Shown here one piece after another: positions 39,101-46,744 of a DNA stretch of 64,000 nucleotides. The notes beneath the pieces are model-generated. The model was not told where the DNA came from. It worked only from the letters and a program-made list of their open reading frames with translations, and did not search any database. This DNA is from Zhengitettix transpicula (taxonomy: Eukaryota; Arthropoda; Insecta; Orthoptera; Tetrigidae): assembly GCA_037074705.1 (NCBI GenBank), contig CM073590.1, positions 96,252,447 to 96,316,446 of the forward strand. The letters run 5' to 3'. Position 1 is the stretch's first letter, and each line of letters begins with the position of its first letter. The position numbers and the translations under genes are program-made.

Positions 39101-41552
39101 TCCAATCCAGTCTCACTACCGCCTTCAGATTCAGGACACTGGCAGCAGGAGCAATTCAGAAGAAGATATGAAGAACTGGAAGAAATAGGTCATGGAAGAT
39201 TTGCTATTGTTAGGAAAGCAAGAGACTGTGGTACCCTACAAGAAGTAGCAGTGAAGCAAGTGTCATGTAAAAAACAGGCTCGTGAAATTACACAGGCAGA
39301 ATATGCATTGCTTGCTAGATTGCAAAATTTAAACATAGTTAGAGCATTAGCACTATTTGAAAATGCACCACAGCCTGGCATAGATTCAATTGTTATGGAA
39401 TTGTAAGTGATAATGAGTGAATAAGTAATATTACTTTAAACTTGTCTTAAAATTTCAATTGTACCTAAAATTTTCAGGGTTAATGGGCCATTACTCTTTT
39501 CATACTTGTGCAAACAAGTTGTTTATGATGAGGAAACAGTCAGCCATTACATGCAGCAATTAGTGTCTGCGTTAGCTACACTTCATCAGCAAAATATTGC
39601 TCACCTTGATGTCAAGGTAATGAAAATAATTATTTATTTACAAAGAACCTTTTTCTGTAACATGAAATAAAAGTCAGAATTTTTAAAATGTGAATCTTAC
39701 TTAAATTTAAAGTACAGAATTTTAAACAGTAAAATTGTAGCCAATTTTATTGAGAACATATAGTGAACAAAATGTCAGCCTGATAATCAACCTACTTACA
39801 CAATTTATTATATGTATAAGTGAGGCACATACTTAACTTGTAAATTGATTACACATGATTGCCACCGCTCAGTGAACCAGTTTCACAGTGAAGACTGCAA
39901 ACTAAACAAGTACGGATGTGATATTTTCAACATAATTACAATAATTTGTATAGAAAGGAAAGAGAAATAGGTGGTGGCTTACCTGAAATTTAAGCTTCAC
40001 ATTGCCAATTGGGACTGAAAGAGTTTCTTCAATTTTTTGAAGGCTCTCAGATTTCTTCTTCAGGAAAGAGAGTTACATTCTGTATTCCATAGCTGGCCAG
40101 TGTTTGGAATGAAACTCCGTTTCCTGAAGACAGTAGCTGAGACCTTCCTTCTTTTCTGAGTGAATAAATTTCACTGTGCATAGTATCCTGATATAAAGTA
40201 AACAACTAGTACATATTTTCAATCAGTACAGTCTTATATAATTATTACTAGGTAATTCTGCAGAGAAATACAATGGATTTATACACTCCAAAACCAGTTA
40301 TTTCCATTTAAAACCTTATGTGGACATCAATAGCCACTAGTAATATGCTTAAACTATCCATATTTTATCTTATTACAGTAAGTAAACATTCTAATTGAAA
40401 CTATCTTGTATTGTATGTAAGAGCTTTAATTAAGTTATTGTAAAATACTTTATTGAACATGGTATCTATTGATTTGGATCTTGATTACAGCCAGAAAATG
40501 TGTTAGTTGATTTGTCTTCAACTAAACCTGTTCTGAAACTTATTGATTTTGGAGAATCAGTCAGTAGCCGTGATTGTGAAGTGTTACCTCCATCAAATTT
40601 AGAATTTGCAGCCCCTGAAATGGTCTTAGGTCAACCAGTTTGTTGTCAGACAGATATGTGGAGTGTAGGTGTTTTCCTGTATGTTTTTCTCAGGTAAGCA
40701 GTGATCAATGTCCAGTTTATCATCTGCAGAATAATGTTTAGAATTTTTTGTGTACATAGCAGGAAATTGTTTGTCTTTTCATTCCAATTTTCAACTGCTG
40801 ACACAAGATCAACCGTTCATTTTATTATTTTATGCAGATATGTTAATTACTGAATTGAACACTAATTCAACACAATATATTTCTTTTATTATAAACAGAT
40901 TATTAATTTCACAAGAATTGTATTGAATTAAATTCTTAAAATAATAACAATGACTACTCTATTAATGGCATTTCCAAAATTGTTGAACTGTGAATTTGAA
41001 AATAATACATCAGCTCCAAAGAACTGTAATTTGATATATGTTGGGTAAAAGGAAAGCAAATTGATTCAAAAAACAAAACTACAGTTTTCATAATACTTAA
41101 TTACATAAAAGTGTATATAGCATATTAAAAGTGTATATAGCATATTAGTAAAGTATACTTTTTGATTTCTCAGTGGTCTTTCACCGTTTCTGGATGATTC
41201 TGTTGAAGAAACTACATCAAATATTCTGAAGTGTGACTTCTGCTTTCCTGAAGAATATTTTTCACAAATAAGTAACAATGGGAAAGAACTGATAAGTAAT
41301 CTCCTTGCATCAAATCCATCACAACGTGCTAAACCATTAGAATGTTTGGCATCACCATGGTTCAAGGATGTAAGTTTGTATGTATTTACATAATATTATA
41401 TTGTTATACTATGATTACATTCTAAACTTATTTTATAGGTTCAAAAATTGTGTACCATTCCAACAGCGAGACTTGCTTCTTTTATGGAAAGGAGGCAGTC
41501 ACTTGCACGACCATTGGTATCACCAGTTCAACATTCTTCCACATCAAATTAA
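36..41552 (+). CDS. trio: Trio/Kalirin-type RhoGEF with C-terminal kinase (3' part of gene, 17 exons)
   Basis: Joined exons: 36-102, 179-269, 16412-16529, 23188-23394, 23829-23912, 24501-24940, 30109-30265, 31034-31261, 31969-32160, 32242-32471, 36897-37359, 37899-38619, 38841-39402, 39478-39616, 40491-40693, 41174-41369, 41439-41552. Every junction keeps frame, giving 1,403 residues and a TAA stop. Domains in order (approximate residues): DH 272-460, PH 470-590, SH3 771-834, Ig 889-998, FN3 1000-1092, kinase 1106-1365. This order is that of the second GEF module and tail of Kalirin/Trio. In the family GEF2 acts on RhoA-type GTPases in axon guidance and cytoskeletal control; that role here is inferred from homology. 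The FN3 domain makes it more Kalirin-like than vertebrate Trio. The N-terminal half (SEC14, spectrin repeats, GEF1) is outside the window. The first two exons are the least certain; exons 3 to 17 are strong. Confidence 0.93.
179..269 (+). CDS. trio: trio exon 2 in window (Gly/Ala-rich linker)
   Basis: The acceptor is tgttgcag ending at 178; the donor is GGTAAGTA with the exon ending at 269. It encodes [20 protein letters not shown] followed by PVNKRRGFG. The frame has a stop at 133-135 upstream, so the acceptor at 178 is needed. The two-base overhang (gg) joins the a of exon 3 to give G-R-K-W-L-P. The intron in front is only 76 nt, whereas the one behind is 16.1 kb. Confidence 0.75.
3311..3480. 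mobile_element. Foldback MITE, copy a (decayed)
   Basis: Shares with the 27.47-27.72 kb copy the stretches caacgtttctgggatccttg, caactgacaagtgcagttgt and ctctaggctcttcttcg, and ends with the same gaattggc...cttattc arm near 3441-3475. The right inner arm is largely lost. It has no coding capacity. Confidence 0.6.
4783..5898. mobile_element. Non-autonomous TIR DNA transposon between TTAA sites
   Basis: The left end after TTAA (4779-4782) reads GGTAGAGACACACTGCTTTC. The right end, read inward on the minus strand from TTAA 5899-5902, begins GGACCAGAGACACACTTG. Both ends are followed by ACGTGAC/GTCACG-rich subterminal repeats (4800-4900 and 5830-5965). It has no transposase frame. A TTAA duplication suggests piggyBac-like mobility; TAA would suggest PIF/Harbinger. 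The family is not settled. A foldback MITE sits inside it. Confidence 0.5.
5288..5402. mobile_element. Foldback MITE, copy b (short), nested
   Basis: The arms gaataataaagatagccaat (from 5294) and attggctatctttattattc (ending near 5396) are inverted copies around a short centre containing cactatgtagtg. The arms match the outer arms of the 27.5 kb copy, so this is a shortened member of the same family. It lies inside the TTAA-flanked element. Confidence 0.65.
8780..9620. repeat. Degenerate tandem array, about 3 units of about 265 bp
   Basis: Landmarks recur: tagtatttctaccgatgttg near 9179 and tagtatttctaccaacttta near 9443; gattggagtcg near 8793 and gattggagtcag near 9294; the motif caaacatg/taaacatg...ggtcgatattt several times. 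The array ends in gggcacccagctagtataat at about 9601-9620, an ending of a type common at insect repeat tails. It has no coding potential. Confidence 0.55.
11640..12340 (-). pseudogene. Decayed Tc1/mariner-type transposase
   Basis: Read on the minus strand, the N-terminal part has a helix-turn-helix segment with the signature [13 protein letters not shown] (about 12230-12290), typical of insect mariner-like transposases. The catalytic-region landmark FFSDEAWFH follows near 11930-11955, then [12 protein letters not shown] and [11 protein letters not shown]. Stops and frameshifts lie between the parts, so it is not functional. I could not define the terminal inverted repeats. Confidence 0.65.
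16110..16270 (+). promoter_or_regulatory. Putative GC-rich alternative promoter / 5'UTR
   Basis: A CpG-rich patch (cgtcgccgccgaaggtgg near 16119 onward) in otherwise AT-rich intron, directly upstream of the MGNVCCP start. I do not see a TATA box. Its role is inferred from the exon downstream. Confidence 0.35.
16271..16329 (+). CDS. trio: Candidate alternative first exon of trio (MGNVCCP start)
   Basis: The ATG at 16271 has G at -3 and G at +4. It opens [19 protein letters not shown] and then a two-base overhang gg before GTACGC (16330). The overhang joins exon 3 at 16412 in the correct phase (PG|RKWLPQQ), with an 82-nt intron. Gly2 and Cys5/Cys6 resemble an N-myristoylation/palmitoylation signal, though Pro7 is disfavoured in the usual myristoylation pattern. 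An in-frame ATG at 16229 has a weaker context. The product would be about 1,370 residues without spectrin repeats or GEF1. The prediction rests on phase, composition and motif; the donor is weak. Confidence 0.5.
16412..16529 (+). CDS. trio: trio exon 3 in window (basic [13 protein letters not shown] linker)
   Basis: The acceptor is ctttgtttcag ending at 16411; the donor is AAG|GTAAGA at 16530. It encodes [17 protein letters not shown], a Pro-rich piece, and AVSDKRFK. The basic WLxxxLRKLSHG linker ahead of DH2 is, to my recollection, a conserved block in Trio/Kalirin. It is phase 0 at its 3' end. Two upstream exons (269 and the candidate 16329) can both splice to it. Confidence 0.9.
19394..20196 (+). 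mobile_element. mariner element, internally deleted and decayed
   Basis: The left end GCGAGGATAGTTCCTGAACT (19394) and the inverted right end near 20166-20195 (reverse complement ACGAGGGTAGTTCCAGAAGT) form imperfect terminal repeats. Between them the plus strand encodes broken mariner transposase pieces: [38 protein letters not shown] and [11 protein letters not shown], then a degraded catalytic region. Several in-frame stops and a total of about 0.8 kb, against the usual 1.3 kb, show a dead deletion derivative. Confidence 0.75.
21125..21380 (+). repeat. Dispersed repeat, copy 1
   Basis: It matches in inverted orientation the segment at about 56285-56610. Shared landmarks are gggttaact...gggcccccgggctat, aaaaacctgcatcagg, and ccgtgcct(t/c)gaccagttta. 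It looks like a widely spread transposon fragment of unrecognised class. The GC-rich sequence up to about 21740 may belong to the same element. Confidence 0.6.
22695..22702 (+). promoter_or_regulatory. CRE-like site TGACGTCG
   Basis: Seven of eight bases match the palindromic cAMP-response element TGACGTCA. It is 82 bp upstream of the candidate initiator at 22777. Function is inferred only. Confidence 0.25.
22747..22780 (+). promoter_or_regulatory. Candidate core promoter: TATA box and CAGTC initiator
   Basis: TATAAT begins at 22747 and the arthropod-type initiator gCAGTC has its A at 22777, exactly 30 bp apart, the expected spacing. The surrounding 22690-22800 is GC-rich compared with the intron. 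The start codon of the candidate exon lies 18 bp downstream, so the 5'UTR would be very short. Confidence 0.45.
22795..22845 (+). CDS. trio: Candidate alternative first exon of trio (MKYLRGKRW start)
   Basis: The ATG at 22795 (A at -3) opens the 17-residue [17 protein letters not shown] and ends at AGA|GTAAGA, a good donor at 22846. It is phase 0, as exon 4 at 23188 requires, giving RFR|LPSGDMG. The usual junction is RFK|LPSGDMG, so the last residues of the two alternatives are alike. The isoform would be about 1,328 residues starting just before the acidic linker and GEF2. The evidence is phase, donor, the TATA-initiator pair and the similar end; no transcript is available. Confidence 0.5.
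23188..23394 (+). CDS. trio: trio exon 4 in window (acidic/Pro linker)
   Basis: The acceptor is tttttcgtag at 23187; the donor is AGG|GTAAGT at 23395. It encodes [20 protein letters not shown], a Pro-Pro patch, and [15 protein letters not shown]. The LPPPMKP motif could bind an SH3 or WW domain (inference). GC-rich, phase 0 on both sides. Confidence 0.9.
23829..23912 (+). CDS. trio: trio exon 5 in window
   Basis: Acceptor ctttgcag at 23828; donor ATG|GTGTGT at 23913. It is an 84-nt phase 0/0 exon encoding [20 protein letters not shown] and EQIVKERM. Because its length is a multiple of three it could be skipped without a frameshift. Confidence 0.85.
24501..24940 (+). CDS. trio: trio exon 6 in window (linker and start of DH2)
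   Basis: The acceptor is ttatttttag at 24500; the donor is GA|GTGAGT at 24941. A hydrophilic linker of about 80 residues precedes the start of the Dbl-homology domain, [20 protein letters not shown] (conserved region 1 with the typical E-T-E-R-x-Y). It ends in [12 protein letters not shown]. It joins exon 7 within a codon (ga+t gives D). Confidence 0.97.
25610..26460 (-). pseudogene. Decayed LINE reverse transcriptase
   Basis: Read on the minus strand, a YVDDLVFL catalytic box lies near 26225-26246. Downstream is [15 protein letters not shown] (about 26090-26135), the standard post-catalytic block of non-LTR retrotransposons, then scattered C-terminal pieces. Many stops and frameshifts. The clade is not resolved. 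Confidence 0.6.
27462..27722. mobile_element. Foldback MITE, copy c (best preserved)
   Basis: Long inverted arms: the left ccaattcagacaaaaaagtg (27490) mirrors the right cactttttttt-gtctgaattgg (about 27672-27692). The inner parts acaacgtttctgggatcctt and the mirrored ggaacaagaatccaagaaat also pair. Arms total roughly 90 nt each around a short centre. It has no coding capacity, is AT-rich and related to copies a and b. Confidence 0.7.
30109..30265 (+). CDS. trio: trio exon 7 in window (DH2 middle)
   Basis: Acceptor tatttcag at 30108; donor GAG|GTAAGT at 30266. It encodes [20 protein letters not shown], then [20 protein letters not shown] and [12 protein letters not shown]. The Y-x-x-YCQNKP block is characteristic of DH2 in the Trio/Kalirin family. 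Confidence 0.98.
31034..31261 (+). CDS. trio: trio exon 8 in window (DH2 conserved region 3)
   Basis: Acceptor ttttttgtag at 31033; donor GAT|GTGAGT at 31262. It encodes [27 protein letters not shown], the hallmark DH helix that contacts the GTPase switch regions. It ends in [18 protein letters not shown], which leads straight into the PH domain. Confidence 0.98.
31969..32160 (+). CDS. trio: trio exon 9 in window (PH2 N-terminal half)
   Basis: Acceptor ttttttcag at 31968; donor CAG|GTTGGT (somewhat weak) at 32161. It encodes [20 protein letters not shown], then [20 protein letters not shown] and the end of the strand bundle VYIHKAHIQ. The L-F-L-F-E-Q-x-I-I-F-S block is the conserved PH core. 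Confidence 0.97.
32242..32471 (+). CDS. trio: trio exon 10 in window (PH2 C-terminal half)
   Basis: Acceptor cctgcaccag at 32241; donor GT|GTAAGT at 32472. It encodes [20 protein letters not shown] and the C-terminal PH helix [31 protein letters not shown]. The Q-x-x-F-L-x-A-I/L-x-S-P-I-x-Y-Q tail is a Trio/Kalirin GEF2 signature. Splits codon V with exon 11. Confidence 0.98.
32472..36896 (+). other. 4.4 kb trio intron
   Basis: Very AT-rich. Apart from a strong hairpin at 35854-35920 and a short duplication (tccttattat near 33950), I recognise nothing. No open frame has family features. Confidence 0.8.
35854..35920. repeat. Isolated near-perfect hairpin
   Basis: The left arm ataaaattagcaacctttta (from 35857) and the right arm (35888-35916) are inverted copies of about 28 nt around a loop of about 6 nt. 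One or two mismatches. Could be a minimal foldback element or an intronic RNA hairpin. See findings. Confidence 0.6.
36897..37359 (+). CDS. trio: trio exon 11 in window (Ser-rich linker between PH2 and SH3)
   Basis: Acceptor tttcatattag at 36896; donor GTG|GTAAGA at 37360. It encodes [20 protein letters not shown], a long low-complexity Ser/Thr/Pro region, [19 protein letters not shown] and [17 protein letters not shown] and RRWS are possible basophilic-kinase sites (inference). Confidence 0.92.
37899..38619 (+). CDS. trio: trio exon 12 in window (SH3 and Ig domains)
   Basis: Acceptor ttttcttcag at 37898; donor G|GTTTGT (weak) at 38620. The SH3 domain runs from [20 protein letters not shown] to EGWIPSHVL, with the ALYDY-like strand changed to SDFPAIR and the conserved GW-I-P intact. 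A basic linker ([18 protein letters not shown]) leads to an Ig domain: core cysteines in VELRC and GEYTC, tryptophan in NIVW, and the D-A-G-E-Y-T-C motif. Confidence 0.97.
38841..39402 (+). CDS. trio: trio exon 13 in window (FN3 domain and kinase N-lobe)
   Basis: The acceptor is aactttctag at 38840; the donor is TT|GTAAGT at 39403. FN3: [17 protein letters not shown], then [11 protein letters not shown] and [10 protein letters not shown]. The kinase begins [20 protein letters not shown] (glycine loop G-x-G-x-F-x-x-V), with the ATP-binding lysine in EVAVKQV (about residue 1138) and a helix-C glutamate in ITQAEYALL. Confidence 0.97.
39478..39616 (+). CDS. trio: trio exon 14 in window (kinase, catalytic loop start)
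   Basis: The acceptor is aaaattttcag at 39477; the donor is AAG|GTAATG at 39617. It encodes [20 protein letters not shown] and [12 protein letters not shown]. The catalytic aspartate sits in HLD (about residue 1231) rather than HRD, as is usual for the CAMK-like Trio/Kalirin/DAPK kinases. Confidence 0.96.
40491..40693 (+). CDS. trio: trio exon 15 in window (kinase DFG and APE)
   Basis: Acceptor ttgattacag at 40490; donor AG|GTAAGC at 40694. It opens PENVLVD, then [10 protein letters not shown] with the magnesium-binding aspartate of DFG, then [13 protein letters not shown] (APE intact) and [13 protein letters not shown] (helix F aspartate). All motifs needed for catalysis are present. Confidence 0.97.
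41174..41369 (+). CDS. trio: trio exon 16 in window (kinase C-lobe)
   Basis: Acceptor tgatttctcag at 41173; donor GAT|GTAAGT at 41370. It encodes [20 protein letters not shown], then [14 protein letters not shown] and [14 protein letters not shown]. The SG-x-SPFLDDSxEET block is nearly invariant in Trio/Kalirin kinases, to my recollection. Just upstream an intronic 20-bp unit (aaaagtgtatatagcatatt) is duplicated. Confidence 0.97.
41439..41552 (+). CDS. trio: trio last coding exon
   Basis: Acceptor ttattttatag at 41438. It encodes [20 protein letters not shown] and a short Ser-rich tail ending SSTSN before TAA at 41550-41552. The kinase ends about 38 residues before the stop, so the protein terminates shortly after the domain, as in the vertebrate relatives. 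Confidence 0.95.
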   Translation, partial: VQKLCTIPTARLASFMERRQSLARPLVSPVQHSSTSN

Positions 41553-42035
41553 TGTGAAACAGGTCTTTGACCTTTGATTGAAGTAGGACATTTTCCTGTC
41601 ATTAACTATATCTAGAAATATTCTGAAGTATATTTTTCTAATAGGACACAGCAAATTTGTTTTGTGATGATGACCAATTTTAAGATGAAGTGATATACTG
41701 TGCTCAGTTAGCAGTGAACTTTTTTTGTGTGTAATAGTATTTTATAGAAAAAAAAACTATTTTTGTAATAATGTAAAATTGTAGAGCTGGATCTCAACTA
41801 TTATATTTATTAATAATCCAAAATTTGTATCCATTGTTTCATATTAAATTGTATTGACAATTAATTTGTATAATGCACTTGACTGAATGTATATATGTTC
41901 ATATGTATATATTACTATCAGAAATTAATTATAGAGATGAGTCCTACATCATTGTTTCCTTAAAATATATTTTTGAAAATTATGTATAATTTGAAAATGA
42001 CATATTAACAATAAAACAAGGTAACAATGAGAATT
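41553..42035 (+). other. trio: trio 3'UTR (approximate end)
   Basis: AT-rich, non-coding sequence after the stop. The first canonical AATAAA is at 42010-42015, so cleavage is expected at about 42025-42040. A second AATAAA at 42214-42219 could serve a longer form. Confidence 0.6.
42010..42015 (+). terminator. trio: Polyadenylation signal AATAAA
   Basis: First canonical hexamer downstream of the trio stop codon, about 460 bp into the 3'UTR. T-rich sequence follows. Confidence 0.55.
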
Positions 42036-42584
42036 TATAGTTTCTCTTTTCCTGGTACTGCTTCATATATATTTAGGATATTGACAACTGTTGTCATGAA
42101 CTTGATGCCAGTTGCAGAACTCTACATTGTTCTTAAAAATAACAAATATTTAAATTTATATTATAAGTACTAATGTTTATTAGCATTTATTTATATCTCA
42201 GTATTCTACAAGTAATAAATGCAACATATAGGCCCTTTGTAAATTTTACTCAAGGGTATGCTCTGAAAATTTTAATCCTCCTTCCTGAAACTGAGGTCCA
42301 GTGTCACAATGTTTGGTTGAGAAAGTTCATCAAATTTTCAGAAGTTTTAGCCTTATGTTCAGGAGAGAGTCTCTATGTAGGCCAACTGACCACATAATTA
42401 TAACTACTGAGCCGCTAACTGTTAACCAGCAGGCCACCTACCTTTTCTCTCTAGGGAAGGTCACAGTAAGGTAACTGGAAATACAGACGTATTTACACTG
42501 ATATGCGTTCCTGCTAACAATAGTTCAGCAAATAAGAAGAATAGAGAGTATTCAACAAATACCTCATTACCACACTCACACACG

Positions 42585-42640
<56 letters not shown>
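42585..42640. repeat. (TA)n microsatellite
   Basis: Almost uninterrupted TA dinucleotides for about 56 bp. Confidence 0.95.
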
Positions 42641-42642
<2 letters not shown>

Positions 42643-44107
42643 CCTATATTATTCAATGGCGTAGCTATGGTTTCAGACGCCCCCATTTTTTAGGTATTTA
42701 AATCCAAAATGCTCCAAAATTTACAGATTAAATAATAAGAAGTTCCATGTTCATTTTAATCGGAAATCGCACATCTTCAGACAACAAATAACCGCCTGGG
42801 GAATATAATTTTCTTTCCGAGTATCGCAATGCCTGAGTCTTGAGTTTATTCAATTCAATTTGCCGTGTTACTGTTTGCCCCACGTAATTCATAAGAGCCC
42901 CGAGGTAAAGAGTCGTAGTTTATAATTATTTGATTATTTCTTTATGTATTCATTCAATTTTTAATGTTGTTTTTTGTCATTAAAATAATTAAATACTTTT
43001 TTTATGAAACCCGCCCAGTAAGTTAAATATTACAGCACAAACTACGCAATTCGGACATGCAAGGAAAAATATTGTTTATTTAGAACATCATCGCAAAGTG
43101 CTTCTTTCCAGTAATGATTACAATAAATAACACCCACAGTGGCGGCTCGTGACTTTTTGAAGTTATGTGCTACATCACCCCAAGCAACAATTTTTACGAG
43201 GATAACTATGTAAAATAATAATACTACTTGAGTGATAGTGTTACCAATACTGTAACGCGCGTATGTTAAATTTATTTTATTTTCGGAAATGTTGTTTGCT
43301 GTTGTTGGAAATATCCTTTTAACAAAAAAGCCCGGTGACGGTAGGCCATGATTGGCCGATAAGGGGCGGGAAAACGTCCAGTTCGCGGCATGCAAGGAGA
43401 CATATTTGAACAGTTGGTGACAGGACCCCGAAAGGAGGTGTATCCATATCCAAGCAGTAGGTTGGATTTAAGTTAGAAATCTGCACAGTAAATTTGTACC
43501 TGCCCTTCGGCTATCTGTACGAGGTCATCCGCTGGGAAACATTTGTGAACAAACAACGAGACGCTTCGGCCAGCTACAGCGATCACAAGTAGTAATCCAG
43601 CACTCAGTTCTAGAAAACGGTTGATCTAGTAAGGAAAAAAACCGGGACAACGTGCAACAACAACGAATGACTTCAACCATCCACACACTGCAGTACGTAT
43701 TTAATGCGAGCGACAAAACCAAAAAGTTACATAAGCCCACAGGTGCCTGGATTAGAGTTTTCATGCTAAAAACAATTAACAAAATTCATTACATTTTTTA
43801 ATTTCAATATTTTTGTGTTAAATAATATAAAAACCCTGCCAAAATAAAAACAATTCATTACAATACTTTGACCCGACGCGTAATATGCTTCTTTATAATT
43901 CTGTCTATTTAATTTCCAATAGTCTGTAATTTTTAAAAGCAGAATACTTATGCACCAAATTGACACGCATTCCTAACACGAAAGTATTTTTTCCTCTTAC
44001 ATATTTTAAATAAAGTTAATTTTTGTATAAAGGGTCGTGTGGTATATTTACACAATATTGTAAATATATATTACATATATATAAGGTCTACCTTTGTAGG
44101 CTCTGGA

Positions 44108-44225
44108 ATTTCCGAGTGAGTATTGGAAACAGAGTGTCTTTGTGGTCACTCACGAACTCTGAGTAAGCATCAGAAAACAAAATGTCTTTGTAAGCATTCA
44201 TGAATTTCCGACTCAGTAACAGAGA
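44108..44225. repeat. Two imperfect copies of a ~58-bp unit
   Basis: The unit ttccgagtgagtattggaaa...gtgtctttgtggtcactcac is followed by ctctgagtaagcatcagaaa...atgtctttgtaagcattcat. Noncoding. Confidence 0.6.
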
Positions 44226-46744
44226 TAAATAATACCCCATGTGAAAATGTACGAATATTACTTTTGCTTTGAAGACAAACAACTTAAAAATAAGATTTAT
44301 AATTACCGAGTAGTTCAATTTAATTCATATTTCCTTACTTAAAAATTGGGCTGTTTGTAGAGCTTTACGGGTGACGCTGGGGTCGAGGGGGGGGGGGGGT
44401 GAAAAGGTATTCTGCGCATACGCATTGCTCATTCAAATCAGAAAACCTGTGCAGTCGCGCCAATAGCACTAGATGGCCGGCTGACTACTATAGCAGGAGC
44501 GAATGCGCCGTAAGGAGAGGAATTTAAAGTCTTCAATATCCAAGATTCGCAGGGTTAAAACACAATTATTATGAAGGTTCTTAATATTTAAAAAAATAAT
44601 TTATGTGGTGTAGTACAAGAGTACATATGCACCAGCTGCTACTGATTATTTTAATGAAGTAATTATAACTAAGATAAATAAATTTATTTTTTAGTGAAGC
44701 TCGAAAGTACATCAAATTAATGATAAATATAAATGCTCGTTGGAATTCACAGTCATATAAAATTATATTTCCAAAAGTAGTCTTTTTGCCACGTAAAATC
44801 TAGGACTGGATTCAAAGAGCTATTCAAGAAATTATATATACCTACTCTCGCTTATCAGCTTATTTACTCATATTTGGTATTTTTAACAAATAAGAATGAT
44901 AAATTTAGAACCAACTCTCATATTGATTAATTTCATACAATAAATAAAAATAATTTAAATAAGACTTAAGTCTGTGGGTTGCATAGAAAGGGGTGGAATA
45001 TCACGAAATACCCATTTTTAACGAACTTCCTGATAACATTAAATAATTAAGAAATAGACCGGATACATTCCAAAGTGAGCTTAAAAATTTCTACTCAGCG
45101 ACTCGTATACTGTAAATCATTTTTTGGGAAATAATTTGTATTTATTAATAAACTTAGAAGCTTAGTACTTTGGTGAAAACATTTATTTACTGAAATATTT
45201 TAGAGTGAAAATACTAATTACATTGATTTTTAAATAAAAAATTTAAATTCAGTCATCTGGTCCAGAAAAAAATAAGATTTTATCTTATTACACATGATTT
45301 TTAATTAAATAAAGCTATTAACTAATTTTATAGGTCAAAAGCAATGTAAAATTACTCTTTCCACGTGCTTGGAGCCTGGCTCTTTATGAGGATCTATGGA
45401 AAATGACTTTCTTGTATTCTAGTGACGTCTAGATCGGACACGTCCGCAGCGCTAGGGTGAAAGTGCTTGTATTCGCTAATGAGAACACGTATTCCCTATC
45501 GCATTGCTTATTTATTTTCGTAACTGTAGCAAGCTGTTTACTTAATTGATTAAATTTACCGTTTATAACTGCCACTTCCGTTACTCGTCCTACTTAGTAT
45601 GCCACTTCTGTTACATGCGGTCTGCATATAAAAATGAACACAGTCTGGCGTTGAACAAGATACATAAAAAACTGCAGAATAAATATTCGGATTTCGATTT
45701 GGGAACAATCTTCAAGCGGATTTGGAAACACTTAGCAATGGGAGGAAACACAGGTAATATACAGGTGAGCCGGCCTGAAAAATAAAGAAAAATCATCTTA
45801 CGAGCACCCACTTTATCTCTAAAAATATATTTTCAAAGTTCAACAAAAATGGCAACGAACAGACATTTCAAATTTGCATTAGTTAATAGTTGTCTACAAA
45901 AATACTGACGACTTTTTCAGATAGCGCAGATCAATTTAGAGGTAGGCTAAGAAACCTTCAGTGAACACTTGGGAATTAATATATTTTTTCTTGTATTTTT
46001 ATCTGATTAACGGGACGTAAAGTCAGTAAAGTTCATAACAGTTCAGATTTCTGATAAAATAAAAAAAGTAGTTAAGTGAAAAGTATCAAAAGAACACGTG
46101 ATTAATGGGTAATAGCAAACTTCTCCATTTTTAAAAATATTAAACTTATCCAAAATAACAATTGAATAACAAATAATGGGTACGACTTAGACATTTAATT
46201 TATTTTTTAAGCAAAATTTTTATATTTATATAAAATAAAGGAGAATGACCTGACTATCAAAATTTTGTTAAACTAAAAACTGAAGAGATCACAAAGTTAG
46301 CGAAGGATCGTAGTTTAATTTTCCATAGATAATTATATTTTTTCTGAATTCAAATTGGCTGTTGTTTATTTATAAGTTGTCTCAAAAGTTAATATTATAG
46401 AGAATACTAAGGACTTTATTTTATTTACGATTTTCTGCCTTCAGGTCGGCAATACAGGCGATGTATTTCCGTTACGCCCAATGTTTACGAACATTTAACG
46501 CTGGGTCAAAATGTGTCTCGAGGGAAGTAAACACAGGTCAGTCAGTACCAGTGCCGTCGACCACCAGGTCGCACAGGCGGGCGATCTTGTTGACAACCAA
46601 TCAGTCAGTGAGTTAGTTGGGCGTAGCGCCGTCAGGCGAACGCCCGATCGGTAGCATGTTAGCCACCTCATTCAAGCGGGTGGCGATATTTGTTTACATT
46701 AATCAGTATTGGAGAAAGCTAGCCCGAGGGCAGTCTTAGTCGAG

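Larger units (their letters stand above)
42036..46440. other. Intergenic, no gene recognised
   Basis: AT-rich sequence after trio. It holds a (TA)n microsatellite (42585-42640), a G-run (about 44387-44398) and a duplicated 58-bp unit (44108-44225). An open frame at about 45615-45785 (KNEHSLALNKIHKKLQNKY...) is followed by possible donors but matches nothing I know; it is left uncalled. Confidence 0.6.

Noticed and set aside
42400..42480. Possible tRNA-derived SINE fragment (tgagccgctaac...)
   Set aside because: No proper A and B boxes with correct spacing could be found.
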